Assembly: GCA_949316495.1 (NCBI GenBank)
Contig: OX439007.1
Location: 13,365,479 to 13,429,478, forward strand
Reading direction: 5' to 3'
DNA from: Amphiduros pacificus
Lineage: Eukaryota > Annelida > Polychaeta > Phyllodocida > Hesionidae
DNA length: 64,000 nucleotides
A model generated the notes under the pieces. It was not told where the DNA came from. It was given only the letters and a program-made list of their open reading frames with translations, and did not search any database. Positions 35,812 to 47,285 of this stretch are shown piece by piece. A program made the translations under genes and the position numbers. Positions within the stretch are counted from its first letter, which is position 1, and each line of letters begins with the position of its first letter.

Positions 35812-38800
35812 TTATAAAGCGCCAACCCCAGACGGATCTGTTCTGGGCTTTTTGAAAACTTCAATAGTGGGTGCATATCTAATATCATTAGGTATAGAGT
35901 TCCATAGACGTGGAGCAAACGCAGAGAAAGCTCTAACACCAACAGTCTTCAGTCGCGTAGTCGGTATCTCTAGGTCCAGTTTGGCGCTGGATCGCAGTCT
36001 GTGAGGATTTGCCTTAATAGTGATTAGGTCATTCAGGTAAGGTTGGGCCTTACCATTTATCACCTTCCATGTCAAAAGCAACACCTTAAAGTCGATTCTG
36101 GCAGAGACAGGCAACGAGTGCATGCCTCTGAGAGTATTCGATATATGATCATATTTCCTTTTCATACTGACCAGTCTAGCAGCAATATTTTGAAGAGCAT
36201 GGAGTTTTTTAATGTCAACCTGCGGGAGCCCTATTAAAAGTCCATTTCCATAATCTAAAGTAGATGTAACTAATGAGTGAACTAATACTTCGGCCATTTT
36301 AGTATCTAGACAGCCCCTGATAGATGCAATATTCCTAATATGGTAGTACCCTTTTCGCAGTGTTTCCCTAATCTGGGCTTTCATATACAATTTAGAGTCA
36401 AGGATTACTCCCAGATTATTTACCTTTCCTACAGGCTCAATCCTTACCTTTGAGAAAATACCATTTTGAGATAAGTTTTGTTTACCCGTATTGCAAACAA
36501 GCATCTCTGTTTTGTTATCATTTAATTTCATTTTGTTGATCATGAGAAAGCTTCTGATAGCGCCGATGCAGGACTCTATATTTGTGGATTTTTCTGATCA
36601 AAGGAGAGATATGTTTGAGTATCATCAGCATAAATATGGTATCTTAGACCAAATCGGGAAATAATGTCAGAGAGGGGTGACATATAGGCTGTAAACAGTA
36701 TCGGACCCAGGACCGATCCTTGTGGTACCCCATGCTTGATATTCATCCTGCTTGATTTGTGCAGCCCTACTTTAACATGCTGACGTCTATTAGATAAGTA
36801 GGATTTAATTCAGAGCAGTGCCTTTCCAGTGACTCTGAATCTATTCTCTAAGCGCTGGAGAAGGATTGTGTGGTCAATAGTGTCAAAGGCTGCAGATAAA
36901 TCTAAAAGGAGAAGAATCACAGTTTTCCTGTCATCAAGGTCACGGAGTATGTCATTGTGAACCCTAATCGATGCTGTTTCTGTACTGTGATGTTCCTTAT
37001 AGGCCGACTGAAATCTGTCAGTAAGGCCATTTCTTACGAAATGAGGAACTAATTGGTTTGCAACAGCCCTTTCAGTCAATTTAGAGATATAAGAGAGATT
37101 TGATACTGGTCTAAAATTAGATTCAATAAGTTCTAATCCAAGCTTCTTTAGCAAAGGGATGATTAAGGCAATTTTCATCTCAGTCGGCATTGTATGATCT
37201 AATAGTGACTTATTTATAATCAAAGTTATAATAGGTAAGAGCAGATCTAGTAGGTCATGTAATAACCAAGTTGGAATAGGGTCAAGGTCACAAGATTTTT
37301 TTGATGCTTTCCTAATTAGTTGTCGAACATCAGCCTCAGACAGAGGGTTGAAATGATCTAAAGTGGGATTGGGTGGGTCTTGATTTATCCTATTGTTTGT
37401 GGCGACATCTACTGGTGGGGGATCAGCATTTTTCATAATGTCTAATTCCTTGCGTATTTTATCTATTTTACCCAGAAAAAATTTATTAAAAGTATTTGCA
37501 AGATCCTCCTGGTTATGAGTAGGGGGCAGAGGCGAGTCTTTTGATCTGTGGAGAAGTTTATCAATTACAGAGAATAGTTTTTTAGGGTTTGTTTTGTTTT
37601 CAAGAATTATTTCCTTGTAATATTTTGACTGTGAGGTCCTGAGAAGAGTATTATAGGTGTTCCTTTGTAATCTATAAATATCTTTGTCAATTTCTAGACC
37701 AGTTTTAGACATTTTCCTTTCAAGACGTCTCTTCTTAGATCGTTCTAATCTAACGTTTTCCGTCATCCAAGGAGAGAAAGCTCTCTGTGTGATGTCCATC
37801 TCTTTAAATGGAACATGTTTGTCCAGGATTGATGTAAGAGAGTAGTTGAAATGATGTGTAAGCTCCTGAAGAGACATCTTAGAACAATCTTTCCCAAAGG
37901 TTGTTTTAATTTCCTCACGCAGTTTATCAATATTCATTTTTTTAAATCTTCTGAATTTTATTTTCTTTTTGGCTGGTTTAGGGGATTTCAGATTGAAATT
38001 GATAATGATTATTTTATGATCAGATATGTATTCATCAACTATACAGTCTTTGACATATTTATTTTCCTTATAAGTGATTACCAGATCAAGGGTATTACCA
38101 AGTAAGTGTGTAGGTTCCGTTATCCACTGGTTCATGTCAAAGGTGGATATGATATCATTGAATCTTTTAACTTCAGGTCTGTTTGGTTCATTCAGATGAA
38201 AATTGTAATCACCTAGAAATACTACATCATTTGTGAACGTACAGTAATGTGAAGTAATTTCTCTAAAATCATCATAGAAGGCTGTTAGGGTGTATCTATT
38301 TGCAGCTGAAGGCTCAGGTCTGTAGATTAGAACAAAGGTAATTTTCCTGCCATATAGGAGTAGGTTAGCCTCCAATAATTCCATTGTGTGTGGTTTTGGG
38401 GCAGTATCCTTGTTTATCTTAATAGAGAGTTCCTTTTTATAGAGGATACCCAGGCCACCTCCCCTTCGATTTATGTGTGGTATAGATAAAAATTCAAGGT
38501 CACCATTTTTTAGCTTGTCTGTACATTTTTTATCAGAGTCTTCCTGTAGCCATGTTTCTGCTATGAACAGTGCATCTAGCTTTTCATTAATAAAATATTC
38601 TCTCAGTTCTAGAACCTTTTTGAGACAGATTGGGCATTACAGGAGGCAATTTTAAAGTTTTTAGCGACAGTTTAAAAATTTTCTGGCTTAGATTTAATCT
38701 ATGATTAGTTGTTGTATTGTTTAGAGCGCCATCTGTGTTTGCAGTAACTACGTCATTATCGGTGATACCCAGACATGTGAAGGGGTTTTCCGATATGACA

Positions 38801-39087
38801 TCATGATTGCCGGGTTCGCACATCTGGGTTAGTAAGGGTCGATTTGGAGGACAATGGTCGCCATTTTGTTTGTTTATGACACAAGCAGTAGAAAATCGTT
38901 CGGGTACAGTAATGTTGAATGTGTTTAGTACGTTAAGCTGATGTTCAGGCGATCTAAAGTGCTCAGGAAGTAGGAGAAAAGTAGAAAAAGTGGGATGAGT
39001 ACATGGGGCGGAGATACCAAAACCCCCGTCCGGCACTACTGGAGTGGTGTGAAAGGAGTGCAGAAAATCGTCGTCCAGGCAGTTCAA
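35812..39087 (-). pseudogene. LINE ORF2 (endonuclease plus reverse transcriptase), broken
   Basis: The endonuclease part has KIASCNAQSVS (near 38,650), LDALFIAETWLQEDSD, FLGDYNFHLN and ISDHKIIIINF. The RT follows with NFRPVSNLSYISKLTERAVA, LLLDLSAAFDTIDHTIL, GVPQGSVLGP and YHIYADDTQTYLSF, and the C-terminal region DYGNGLLIGLP and FAPRLWNSIP. The RT active-site YADD is intact. One TGA (36810-36812) and two frame changes (about 38,620 and 36,580) prevent a full product. The N-terminal extension before the endonuclease (39087 downward) has no recognised domain. Confidence 0.82.
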
Positions 39088-39785
39088 CCTTATGGATGTT
39101 ATCTTACGATAAGGACATCGTGTAAAGAAAGTTGCAGTGAGACCTAAATCATCATTAGACCGTTAGTGTTTTATATTTTTAATAAATATAAGATTTGAAT
39201 TGTTTTTATGTTTAGGCCTTTTTACAGCAACCCGAGAGCCACCTGGTGGGGAGATTTTGTGAGCGTTTAGATAGAGAAATGACTTTAAGCCAGGGATATA
39301 TGTAACTTTAATATAGTTTGCAAAAGAAAACAAAAAGGAATGCTTTACACATTTTAGATGGGTTTTATCAGTTAGACATCGGAGTTGAATGTTTGATATT
39401 GAGTTGTTTTATTTACAAATATTGAATGGTTATTACACAAGATAATGTTACGTGAGCGATAATCCATAGTTGCTAGGGGGTAATGATTTGTGCAGGCTGA
39501 CACAATAGTATCATTAGTATTAGAAATAAGACAAGAACAGCACATAATTTCAGGATATTGAACCGCATTGCATTCTGCATGTGTGCCTTTATTTTTATTT
39601 TGACCATTTATATATGATGTTAAAGTACAGTTTACATTACCGAGAACGTTATCAATACCGATATAGTTGTGAACATTTTTATTATGACCAATAGTAACAT
39701 TATCAGACAAATAATTCAGACTAATACTACTAATGTCAGTTGTAAACACTGTGCACACATTGTCAGATGGCCCTCGGGCAGAATG

Positions 39786-40988
39786 TCAGTTAGTTTTAGA
39801 GTCAATATAGTTGGTCAGCTCAATCCTGGCCTTTTTTATAGAATCCACTGGTCCGTCCAGGAATGCAAGCTTGATCTTATCGTTTCCTCTAGTGGCATCC
39901 TCCAGGTGGATGGAGGCACCTGTAATCTCCTGGAGGCGGCGAACATTGGCTCCTCCTTTGCCGATGACCATGCCCGCCACCTCATTAGGTATCATCATCA
40001 ACTCAGAGGTAGAGGAGGGTGGGGGCCTCTTCCTAGTGGGCCTAGCGGTCAAGTGAGAGGAAGTAGAGGTAGTGTCAGAGGTACCTGGAGCTTCATCTGG
40101 AAGTAAGGCTCCAGACGCCTTATCTGAAGGCACGAGTGCAGGAACCTTGTCAGGCAACTTGGAGTGGTTTATTGCCTCACAGATTTTATTGATAGTGGAT
40201 GGTTTCAGATTATTATCATTATCGAGGAAGTCAGAGAAGTGTCCGGATCCAAAATCGTCAATTTTTTCATAAAAGAAGCCAGGAGCTTCCAAACCATTAG
40301 TTGCTATGAGATTCAGAAAGACTAACCAGTTCATTCTCGCGTCTTCATCGCTAGGTGGCGGTGGTGTTACTACGGTGACAGTGGGTCCCCTGGATCTGAT
40401 CCTATCTGTGAGACGGGACAACTGCGAAAAGGCATCTACACCTTTTTGCTTCTTAAGAAGCCCAGCTGTAGTAGGTAGAATGATAATGTGGTCCGAGTTT
40501 CTGACCCTGTCAGACCTTCTGGCAAGGAATTCCATGTCCTGGGCAGTTGTCAGAAGCTTGCAATCACTCCTAAGCATTCCCTCAGCCAGCAGGACATCCT
40601 GACCCTCCTTAGGCACACGCACTAACACTGACTTCTCAAGGCAAGAGAGAGGGGAAGCCAGCAGGCTTCTCACCTCAGAAGCCGTAGGTAGAAATTTAGA
40701 TAACATCAGGTTTTTCTCAGCCAGTTCCAGTTGAGACCTAGTCAGCTCAGAAGTCAGGGAAGCTATTCGCCTTCCCTGAAGGGCAACCTTATCGTTAAGC
40801 TCAGTATTGACCTTACATGCGTCTGCATGAAGGACCTCCAGGTGATCATAGCTCTGCTGGAGCACCTGGAGTACAGACGGAGATAACGGAGGATCCTTTC
40901 TGGGAGTGTCCAGATCCGGTGGCAGAGGCACGTCAGCCTGGCCTTTAGGGGTCTTGATGATGGGTACGGGAGAATCTTGTTCCGCCAT
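39786..40988 (-). CDS. LINE ORF1 protein with coiled coil, esterase-like region and KH domain
   Basis: 400 codons, intact; the ATG at 40988 starts MAEQDSPVPI. Residues about 42-95 are heptad-like (VLQVLQQSYDHLEV onward), suggesting a coiled coil. Residues about 165-275 (NSDHIIILPTTAGLL, then VTVVTPPPP and GSGHFSDFLD) resemble the SGNH-esterase-like region of CR1 ORF1, although the catalytic serine is not evident. Residues about 329-394 are a KH RNA-binding domain (VAGMVIGKGGANVRRLQEI) with a canonical GKGG loop at 343-346. ORF1 proteins bind the element's RNA; a KH domain would be an unusual way to do so. Confidence 0.8.
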   Translation of the reverse strand: MAEQDSPVPIIKTPKGQADVPLPPDLDTPRKDPPLSPSVLQVLQQSYDHLEVLHADACKVNTELNDKVALQGRRIASLTSELTRSQLELAEKNLMLSKFLPTASEVRSLLASPLSCLEKSVLVRVPKEGQDVLLAEGMLRSDCKLLTTAQDMEFLARRSDRVRNSDHIIILPTTAGLLKKQKGVDAFSQLSRLTDRIRSRGPTVTVVTPPPPSDEDARMNWLVFLNLIATNGLEAPGFFYEKIDDFGSGHFSDFLDNDNNLKPSTINKICEAINHSKLPDKVPALVPSDKASGALLPDEAPGTSDTTSTSSHLTARPTRKRPPPSSTSELMMIPNEVAGMVIGKGGANVRRLQEITGASIHLEDATRGNDKIKLAFLDGPVDSIKKARIELTNYIDSKTN

Positions 40989-42343
40989 TCTGAAGTAATA
41001 GAAGTGAACCAATATTAGTCAAAATTAGAACAGTAGCCACACCAGCCACACGCTATTAGACCAGCGACTTATGATATTTACTGACAATGAGAAGAATTTG
41101 CCTTCTAATATTAACTAACAATAAGAGACGGTAAACTATAATCAAGTATGTGATGTGCTTACCTTTCACAGTGAATTCAATGGTAAGTTCAATAGTAGAT
41201 TCGGTACACGTGGAGAGAGCAGTAGTCAAATTAGTGCAGGTCAGTGTAGATCAGTAGTAGCCGTTCAAAGAGAGTGAGATGGCCTATGCAGCGACCTCAA
41301 GTATTAGAAGTCAGGTGACCAGGGGCAGATTCTGTCTTAGGATTGGTCAAACAGGATCAACTGACCAGTTGGGTTAATCAAAAAAGGTATGAGGGGTGAA
41401 AATGGGTAAACTAATCAGTAGGGGTGCGAGGATAGTCTTGTGACACTTGTGACTTTTCACAGCTTTACAGGTCGATAACTCAGAGCTCACTCAGCCCGCA
41501 GTTATTGTATAATCTCTGTTAGAAGTGAGATATATGATATGATTGATGGAGCATGTGAAAAAATAAAAGGATGTTTGTCAGGGATTGATAGAGATTTTTC
41601 ATAGAAAGAATAAGTATATTCTCCGAAAAAGTTTTTTTTTTGTAGTGGGTAATATCAGTAGTTACAAAATAGGTAGTTTCACTTTTAAAGCAAAACAATT
41701 TTATGGCCCGAGTTTCGGGTCAGTGTAGATTCTGAGATGGATTTGAGATTTGAGAAATCGAGAATTAGATATAGACAAGATTGTAGATTGTCAGTAGAGG
41801 ATCGTACAATCTAAGAAAGTAGATTGTAAGAATACCATTCAGCACACAATCTATGCAAGTAGATTGTCGATTTAGACGTATGCGAAAAAGTTTCTGGGAA
41901 GTAAGTCACCAGAAAAAATCAATATATCTGCCGGCCAATCTAAGAGTGTAGATTGGAGATTGTAGGGATAACGATCACCTGGGAAGAGAGTCACCAGGAA
42001 AAGCAAGGGAAAACAAGGGAGAGATATGCAGGGTGTACCTCCTCAAAAAGACAAGAGTCCAGCGGGAAATGCCGCGTAGTCTGTGTCTCTGAAGAAACAT
42101 ACACAATCCAACCATCCAGATCACGCGGCAGTACCGCTAGGAAAACCTGTCAGTTTGTGGCTAAAATTGGCGCAATTTTTCTTAGATTACTCTTTAAATC
42201 GACGCCGAGGTGTATAGTGCACAATGAATCGGTTTTAGTGGCAGAAAATGTATAAACGACTCAGAGAAAACCGTTTTAAGAAACAGAAAACCGGAGCTGA
42301 TAAGAAACTAAACCGCCATTACCGACGCATGGTTCCTTTGTCA

Positions 42344-43562
42344 AAAGTCTGGCAAATGTATTTCTAATTCTTCAGTGAATGATGGGTTTCCTGACTGTCA
42401 TTTTGACAATTGTTCATGCAGTAGCAGTATGGTTCAATGTAACTGTGAACAGAACAACCACATTTATGACAATTCCGATGAATATGGAAATTTTAAAGAG
42501 CATTGCAAAGATTTTGAATTTCTTCCTTTTCATGGGTTATGTCATTTTGAGCTTACATAAGCTGGTTCCCTAAAACATTGTAGAAATGGCAAACATCTAG
42601 AGCATTGTCAAAATGCCTCCTGCTTATCCATGTTCAAATGCTTTGAGTCGTATTGCATCCCAATGCGATACGTATGTGATGGAGTATTAGATTGTCCATT
42701 CGGAGAAGATGAATTAGAATGTTTACCTGGTTTATGCCATCCCTACCTTCAAAATATGACTTTATTCAAATGTCGGCAATCATCAGTATGTTTGAAAAAA
42801 ACACAACTCTGTGATGGCAAAGCTAATTGTCCAAAACAAGATGATGAAATGAATTGTTTGAAAACGCCATTTTGGTGTAAATCTAACAGAGATGTCTTCT
42901 CCTGTGCTTTGCCATCTGAAAAGAATGCATCTGTGGTTCTGGAAGAACTTTCAGAAAGGGTTGACATTCGATTTTTGTATTTTGAAGGAAACCTAGCAAA
43001 CTGTGCATCAACATGTCATATATTTTTACCATCACTTCTTGTATTGGATATGTCTAAATGTTCACTTAATGGCAATCTCCATTATGACATGTTAATTCAG
43101 CTCAATCGATTAGTTATAATGAATGTTTCATATGATAAGTTGATAGGAATAAATAATGATGCATTCAATAATCTAAATAGTGTAAATGAAATGTTTTTGA
43201 ATAATAATAAGATTAAATTTCTCTTTAGTGGTACATTTAGGGCAACTATTAACCTTCATTACTTGGATTTAAGTAATAATAAATTGCATTCCTTAACTGT
43301 TTTAATATTTAGTGGATTATACTTTGTTGACTATCTTAACCTTGAAGGAAATGTAATTCAAGTACTTGACCAGAAGACTTCAACATTAAATATAAATGAC
43401 CTCTATCCAGGTACACAATCTTTAATTTGCTGTCTATTTCCCAATGTTAAAAATTGCTGGAAACGTGAGACTACAACACAAATTTGGTCATGTGATGCCA
43501 TACTGACAAAGACCTCATTACAAATTATAACTTGGACTTTATCAATAATAAGTGGCAACTAA
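42344..43562 (+). pseudogene. LDLR-A/LRR receptor pseudogene, 3' part
   Basis: It begins inside an LDLR-A module (WFLCQKSGKCISNSSVNDG, then DC) and continues with two more: 42633-42722 (FKCFESYCIPMRYVCDG, then DCPFGEDELEC) and 42769-42864 (FKCRQSSVCLKKTQLCDG, then DDEMNC). Leucine-rich repeats follow at about 42950-43390 (LLVLDMSKCSL, LNRLVIMNVSY, LHYLDLSNNKL, VDYLNLEGNVI). Next come a cysteine-rich cap (ICCLFPNVKNC, then WSCDAI) and the start of a first membrane helix (LQIITWTLSIISGN). A TAA at 42558-42560 lies inside, in the same frame. The frame ends at TAA 43560-43562, just where the seven-helix part should begin. A SINE follows. Confidence 0.75.
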
Positions 43563-43587
43563 CTTTATTTCTAACTACAAGATGCCT

Positions 43588-43819
43588 ATCCTGTTGGTTA
43601 CAGCGCCAGCTAAGTAGCACCAGTTCCTCTGTGATGATCCAAAGGTCGTGGGTTCGAACCCCGGCCGTAAATCTGTGACCGGGCGGATTTTCATGTCAAG
43701 GACCTGCAACATGACAATTCAGTGAGGCAGCACTATATATCTGCTACAAGTAGGTCTCATCACGAAATGACTGAAATAATGTTGAAAGTGATGTAAAGCC
43801 CCAAACAAACAAACAAAAT
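43588..43819 (+). mobile_element. tRNA-headed SINE (copy 2), internally shortened
   Basis: Same family as 10462-10770: GCACCAGTTCCTCTGTGATG, box B GGTTCGAACCCC, TGACAATTCAGTGAGGCAGC and the CAAACAAACAAACAAA tail. It lacks the first bases of the tRNA head and about 60 bp between GGCCGT and AAATCTGTGACC. Confidence 0.9.
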
Positions 43820-44960
43820 CATGTGAATAAAATAATCTGAGCATTGATTCTGAGGCGTTATCTCTATTTCCTATCACTAATATGTATTATGTACAACATA
43901 TTGATTTTGAGAAGTTTTTTTGTCATTTGTTAAATTTTTCATAGAACTGCAGAGGACACATGTAATTCTACAGACAAGAAAGCAATCTATCTGGAAATCA
44001 ACCAAGATACACCTATCAGGTGTTTGGTGAGATTTTGAACCATTCCAAGATCATGTTCTCTGGTAAACAGAGGATGTTGATCCTCAAACTTTCTCAGGCT
44101 CCAAACCCAAAGTCGCAGCCATCACTGGCCATAGATCATGAATATTCATATTATGAAAACATTTATTTCAGGTGCATTATTTTGGGTGCCTCATATCCAA
44201 CTAAATGATTCCCACTAATTGCACTTGTATTTCTTGCCTTTGAGTCTGCCAGAATTAACCTACTCCACCATCAACATTGAATGAGGAATGTTTTTCTCAC
44301 CTCACTAATTTGCTTTGTCCAGGTTAACAATATCATTTATGGGTGTCATGATATAAGTAAACTATATATGCACAGATGGTACTTGTTTGTGTGATTATGT
44401 GCTTTAAGCTTTTAACCACATTTTTTTATATTCCTTGTGAAACAGTGATAGGGCTTTGGAGGCAGAGGTAAGTGGAGAATCAACTCTTTCTATTTAGCAG
44501 AGTAAGGTGAGGGAAACATCCTTCAATTGTACATTATAAATGTGCATACTAAACACTTTTAATAATAGATAAATTGAACAAATATAAATTCTAACAAATT
44601 ATATAATTATTGCAGAACACAAATATATAATAAATGTTATCAGGGACTTATTTGTTGTAGCGTGGATAAGTATCCCACTCTCACAGAATTCACAGGCCAG
44701 GTTGGCCAGTAGCCAAAATAAGAGTAAAGTTCTGACTCCCATTGTATCAGTCACGTCACACTATCATTAAAGCATTCTTTAAATCACTGAGGTCACAGTC
44801 AATTTTACAGAGAATTGGGGTTTGTTTAAATGATATCTGGCCATAAGACTGTGATACAAACAAGCCATCAATGATATCAACTAAAATACATCTAAAATTG
44901 TTGTTTTGCTACTCTTTTGTTTACAAGCAAGTGACCTCTATTGTGGTCTGTCTGGGTGTT
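43820..44960. other. Intergenic DNA, nothing recognised
   Basis: AT-rich sequence without coding frame or repeat array. The last 60 bases share a short repeat with 34,560-34,600. Confidence 0.5.
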
Positions 44961-44964
44961 AGGC

Positions 44965-45885
44965 CTGTGTGTTTGTTTCGCTTGGTGAAAAATTATGCAG
45001 ATTTCTAGTTCCTTTGATCTGATCTGATTGGTCGATTTTTATGATGTAATATTTTCTAGTTTGTAGATAGAATTTTATCCACATTAGAGCCTTACCTCTC
45101 ACATTGCACCTTGCTTCAAGTCTATTTTTAAAACAGTAACTGATGGTCAATGGTGTCAAAGGCCGCCGAGAGGTCCAGTAACAATAAAATCACTGATTTT
45201 TTTATTATCAAGTTCCCTCAGGATGTCATTCTGCACCCTGAGCAGTGCCGTTTCCGTGCTATGATACTCCTTATCTGCTGACTGAAGCTTGTCAGTAAGG
45301 TCATTCCTCACTAAGTGTGGTACTAGTTGCTCTGCTACTGCTCTTTCAGTAAGTTTTGAGATGTATGTCAGGTTAGACACCGGTCTATAATTACTTTCAA
45401 TCAACTCCAGCCCAAGTTTCTTCATTAATGGTTTTATAATGGCAATTTTCGTGTTGTCAGATACCATTGATTTACATATAGCGATTTATTTATGATGGTA
45501 GTGATCATTGGTAGTATATCATCCATGAGGTCATGAAGTATCCAGGGCCACGGGCCGTGGCGCAGTTGGTTAGAGCGCCAGCTTACTAGCACCAGTTCCT
45601 CTGTGGTGATCCAAAGGTCGTGGGTTCGAACCCCAGCCGTGCCGGGATTGAACTCATGATACAATTTCCCATATGAGCTGAGGCCCGTGCCTAAAGGGTT
45701 GATCCGTTGTCCTTGTAAATCTGTGACCGGGTGAGTTGTCATGTCAAGGACCTGCGACATGACAATTCAGTGAGGCAGCACTATATCTGTTACAAGTAGG
45801 TCTCATCACGAAATGACTGAAATAATGTTGAAAGTGATGTTAAACCCCAAACAAACAAATGAAGTATCCATGTTGGGATACTTAT
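44965..45885 (-). mobile_element. LINE reverse-transcriptase fragment, split by a SINE
   Basis: Minus-strand reading gives [56 protein letters not shown] and GKALMWIKFYL, closely related to the LINE at 35807-42300. The SINE at 45545-45858 interrupts it. Both ends are truncated and frames are broken near 45160 and 45440. Confidence 0.85.
45545..45858 (+). mobile_element. tRNA-headed SINE (copy 3), full-length
   Basis: Complete head (GTGGCGCAGTTGGTTAGAGC, box B GGTTCGAACCC), body and CAAA-rich tail. It is flanked by a perfect 12-bp target duplication ATGAAGTATCCA (45533-45544 and 45859-45870) that belongs to the LINE. The LINE fragment is therefore older than this SINE. Confidence 0.93.
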
Positions 45886-46384
45886 ACCTTCGAGCCGAAA
45901 AATATTGAACAAAGTTTAATAATGAATCAAAGTGAATAAGACCTCAAACAGGGGTAAAGTCACTGCCTCCCACGCAGCTCAAGGGATGTGCAGAGAAGGT
46001 GAGTGCCCTGCCGTAGAGGTGGTCAAAAGTTTCCTAAATAATTACCAGTTGTACTGCCATTTCAGACAAATTTTCAACTGAAGGCAGGAGTACACACACA
46101 CCCGTTTTTTTTCGGTCTTATATCCTGACTCAAATGGTCGTGATAGACTCCCAGACAGTGTTTCTATATATAAACATGGTCTCCCCTCTTCCAGGTGACA
46201 TGTTATGACAGTGACAATGCCCATGTTTACACAAGACACTACTCTGCATGGCGAGGTAGAGTCACATACTACCTCTGCCACAATAGGCATGACACCTTCT
46301 CAATCTATTCTGCAAGGTTGATTGCATAATCCACAGACAGGTGGGCAGTTGGTGGGCTTTGCACATGTGCACTAACAATGCCTA
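45886..46384. other. Intergenic DNA, nothing recognised
   Basis: No coding frame or repeat of note. Confidence 0.5.
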
Positions 46385-47285
46385 CCCAATTGGCTTATAC
46401 TCGCACACACATCAGGTGCACTCACTTTCTGCCCAAACAAACATTTGTGAAGTTTGTTACTCATTCACTTTTCACAGTTCATTATTCAGAATTCTTTTCA
46501 AAATCGATAGATGAGGTTGTAAACATGTCATATTTGCAATATTGTTTTCAAAATGTCACTGTATGTATTTTGTGGAACTTTATATTAATGAAAATCCTAA
46601 AAAATAAAATTATCAACACATATAAAACAAGCGGAAAAACCAGCACAGGTCAATTCAAAGGTCACCAAATTTTGCATGAGGGTCGAGGGGTGTCCAAAAA
46701 TGCTAGCCAGAAAATATTTTCCCAGCACAATTGATAGTTACAAGATGGTGCCACATACAATTTAAAAATTATCATTATTAATTCAAACTTAGCTTATAAT
46801 ATTTAAAAAAAAAAAAAAATAGCGCAGATCAGTTCAAAGGTCACAAATAATTAGACACCCCTTAACAGTCATACAAAATTTGGTGACCTTTGAATTTACC
46901 TGCGCTAGTTTTATCTAGCTTTGAATATCAGAATTTAAGGTTTTTTTACTACGATAATTTAAAAGTTGTATGTAGCGCCATCTTCTAACCGTTCATTTTG
47001 CCAGGAAAATATTTTATGGCTAGCTTATTTGGACACCCTCCAACCCTCATTCAAAATTTGGTGACCTTGGAATTGACCTGTATTAGTTTTATCCACTTGT
47101 TTCACATATGTGCTGATAAGTTTGAAGACAATATTGCAAATATAACATGTTGACAACCTCATCTATCGATTTTGAAAAAGAATCTGAACTGTGAAAGTGA
47201 ATAAGTAACAAACTTCACACACATCCAAAACAATGACACCAGTTGACTGAGTTATACTTGCACATGTATTTGTTGTTGTAGTCAC
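46385..47285. mobile_element. Long foldback element (arms of about 400 bp)
   Basis: The left half (46385-46800) and the complement of the right half (46880-47285) match through most of their length. Paired landmarks include GTGAAGTTTGTTACTCATTC, AAAATCGATAGATGAGGTTG and GCTAGCCAGAAAATATTTTC. The centre (46820-46925) is itself palindromic and carries a third variant of the TTCAAAGGTCAC-containing stretch. No coding capacity. Probably a foldback/MITE-type DNA element. Confidence 0.8.
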
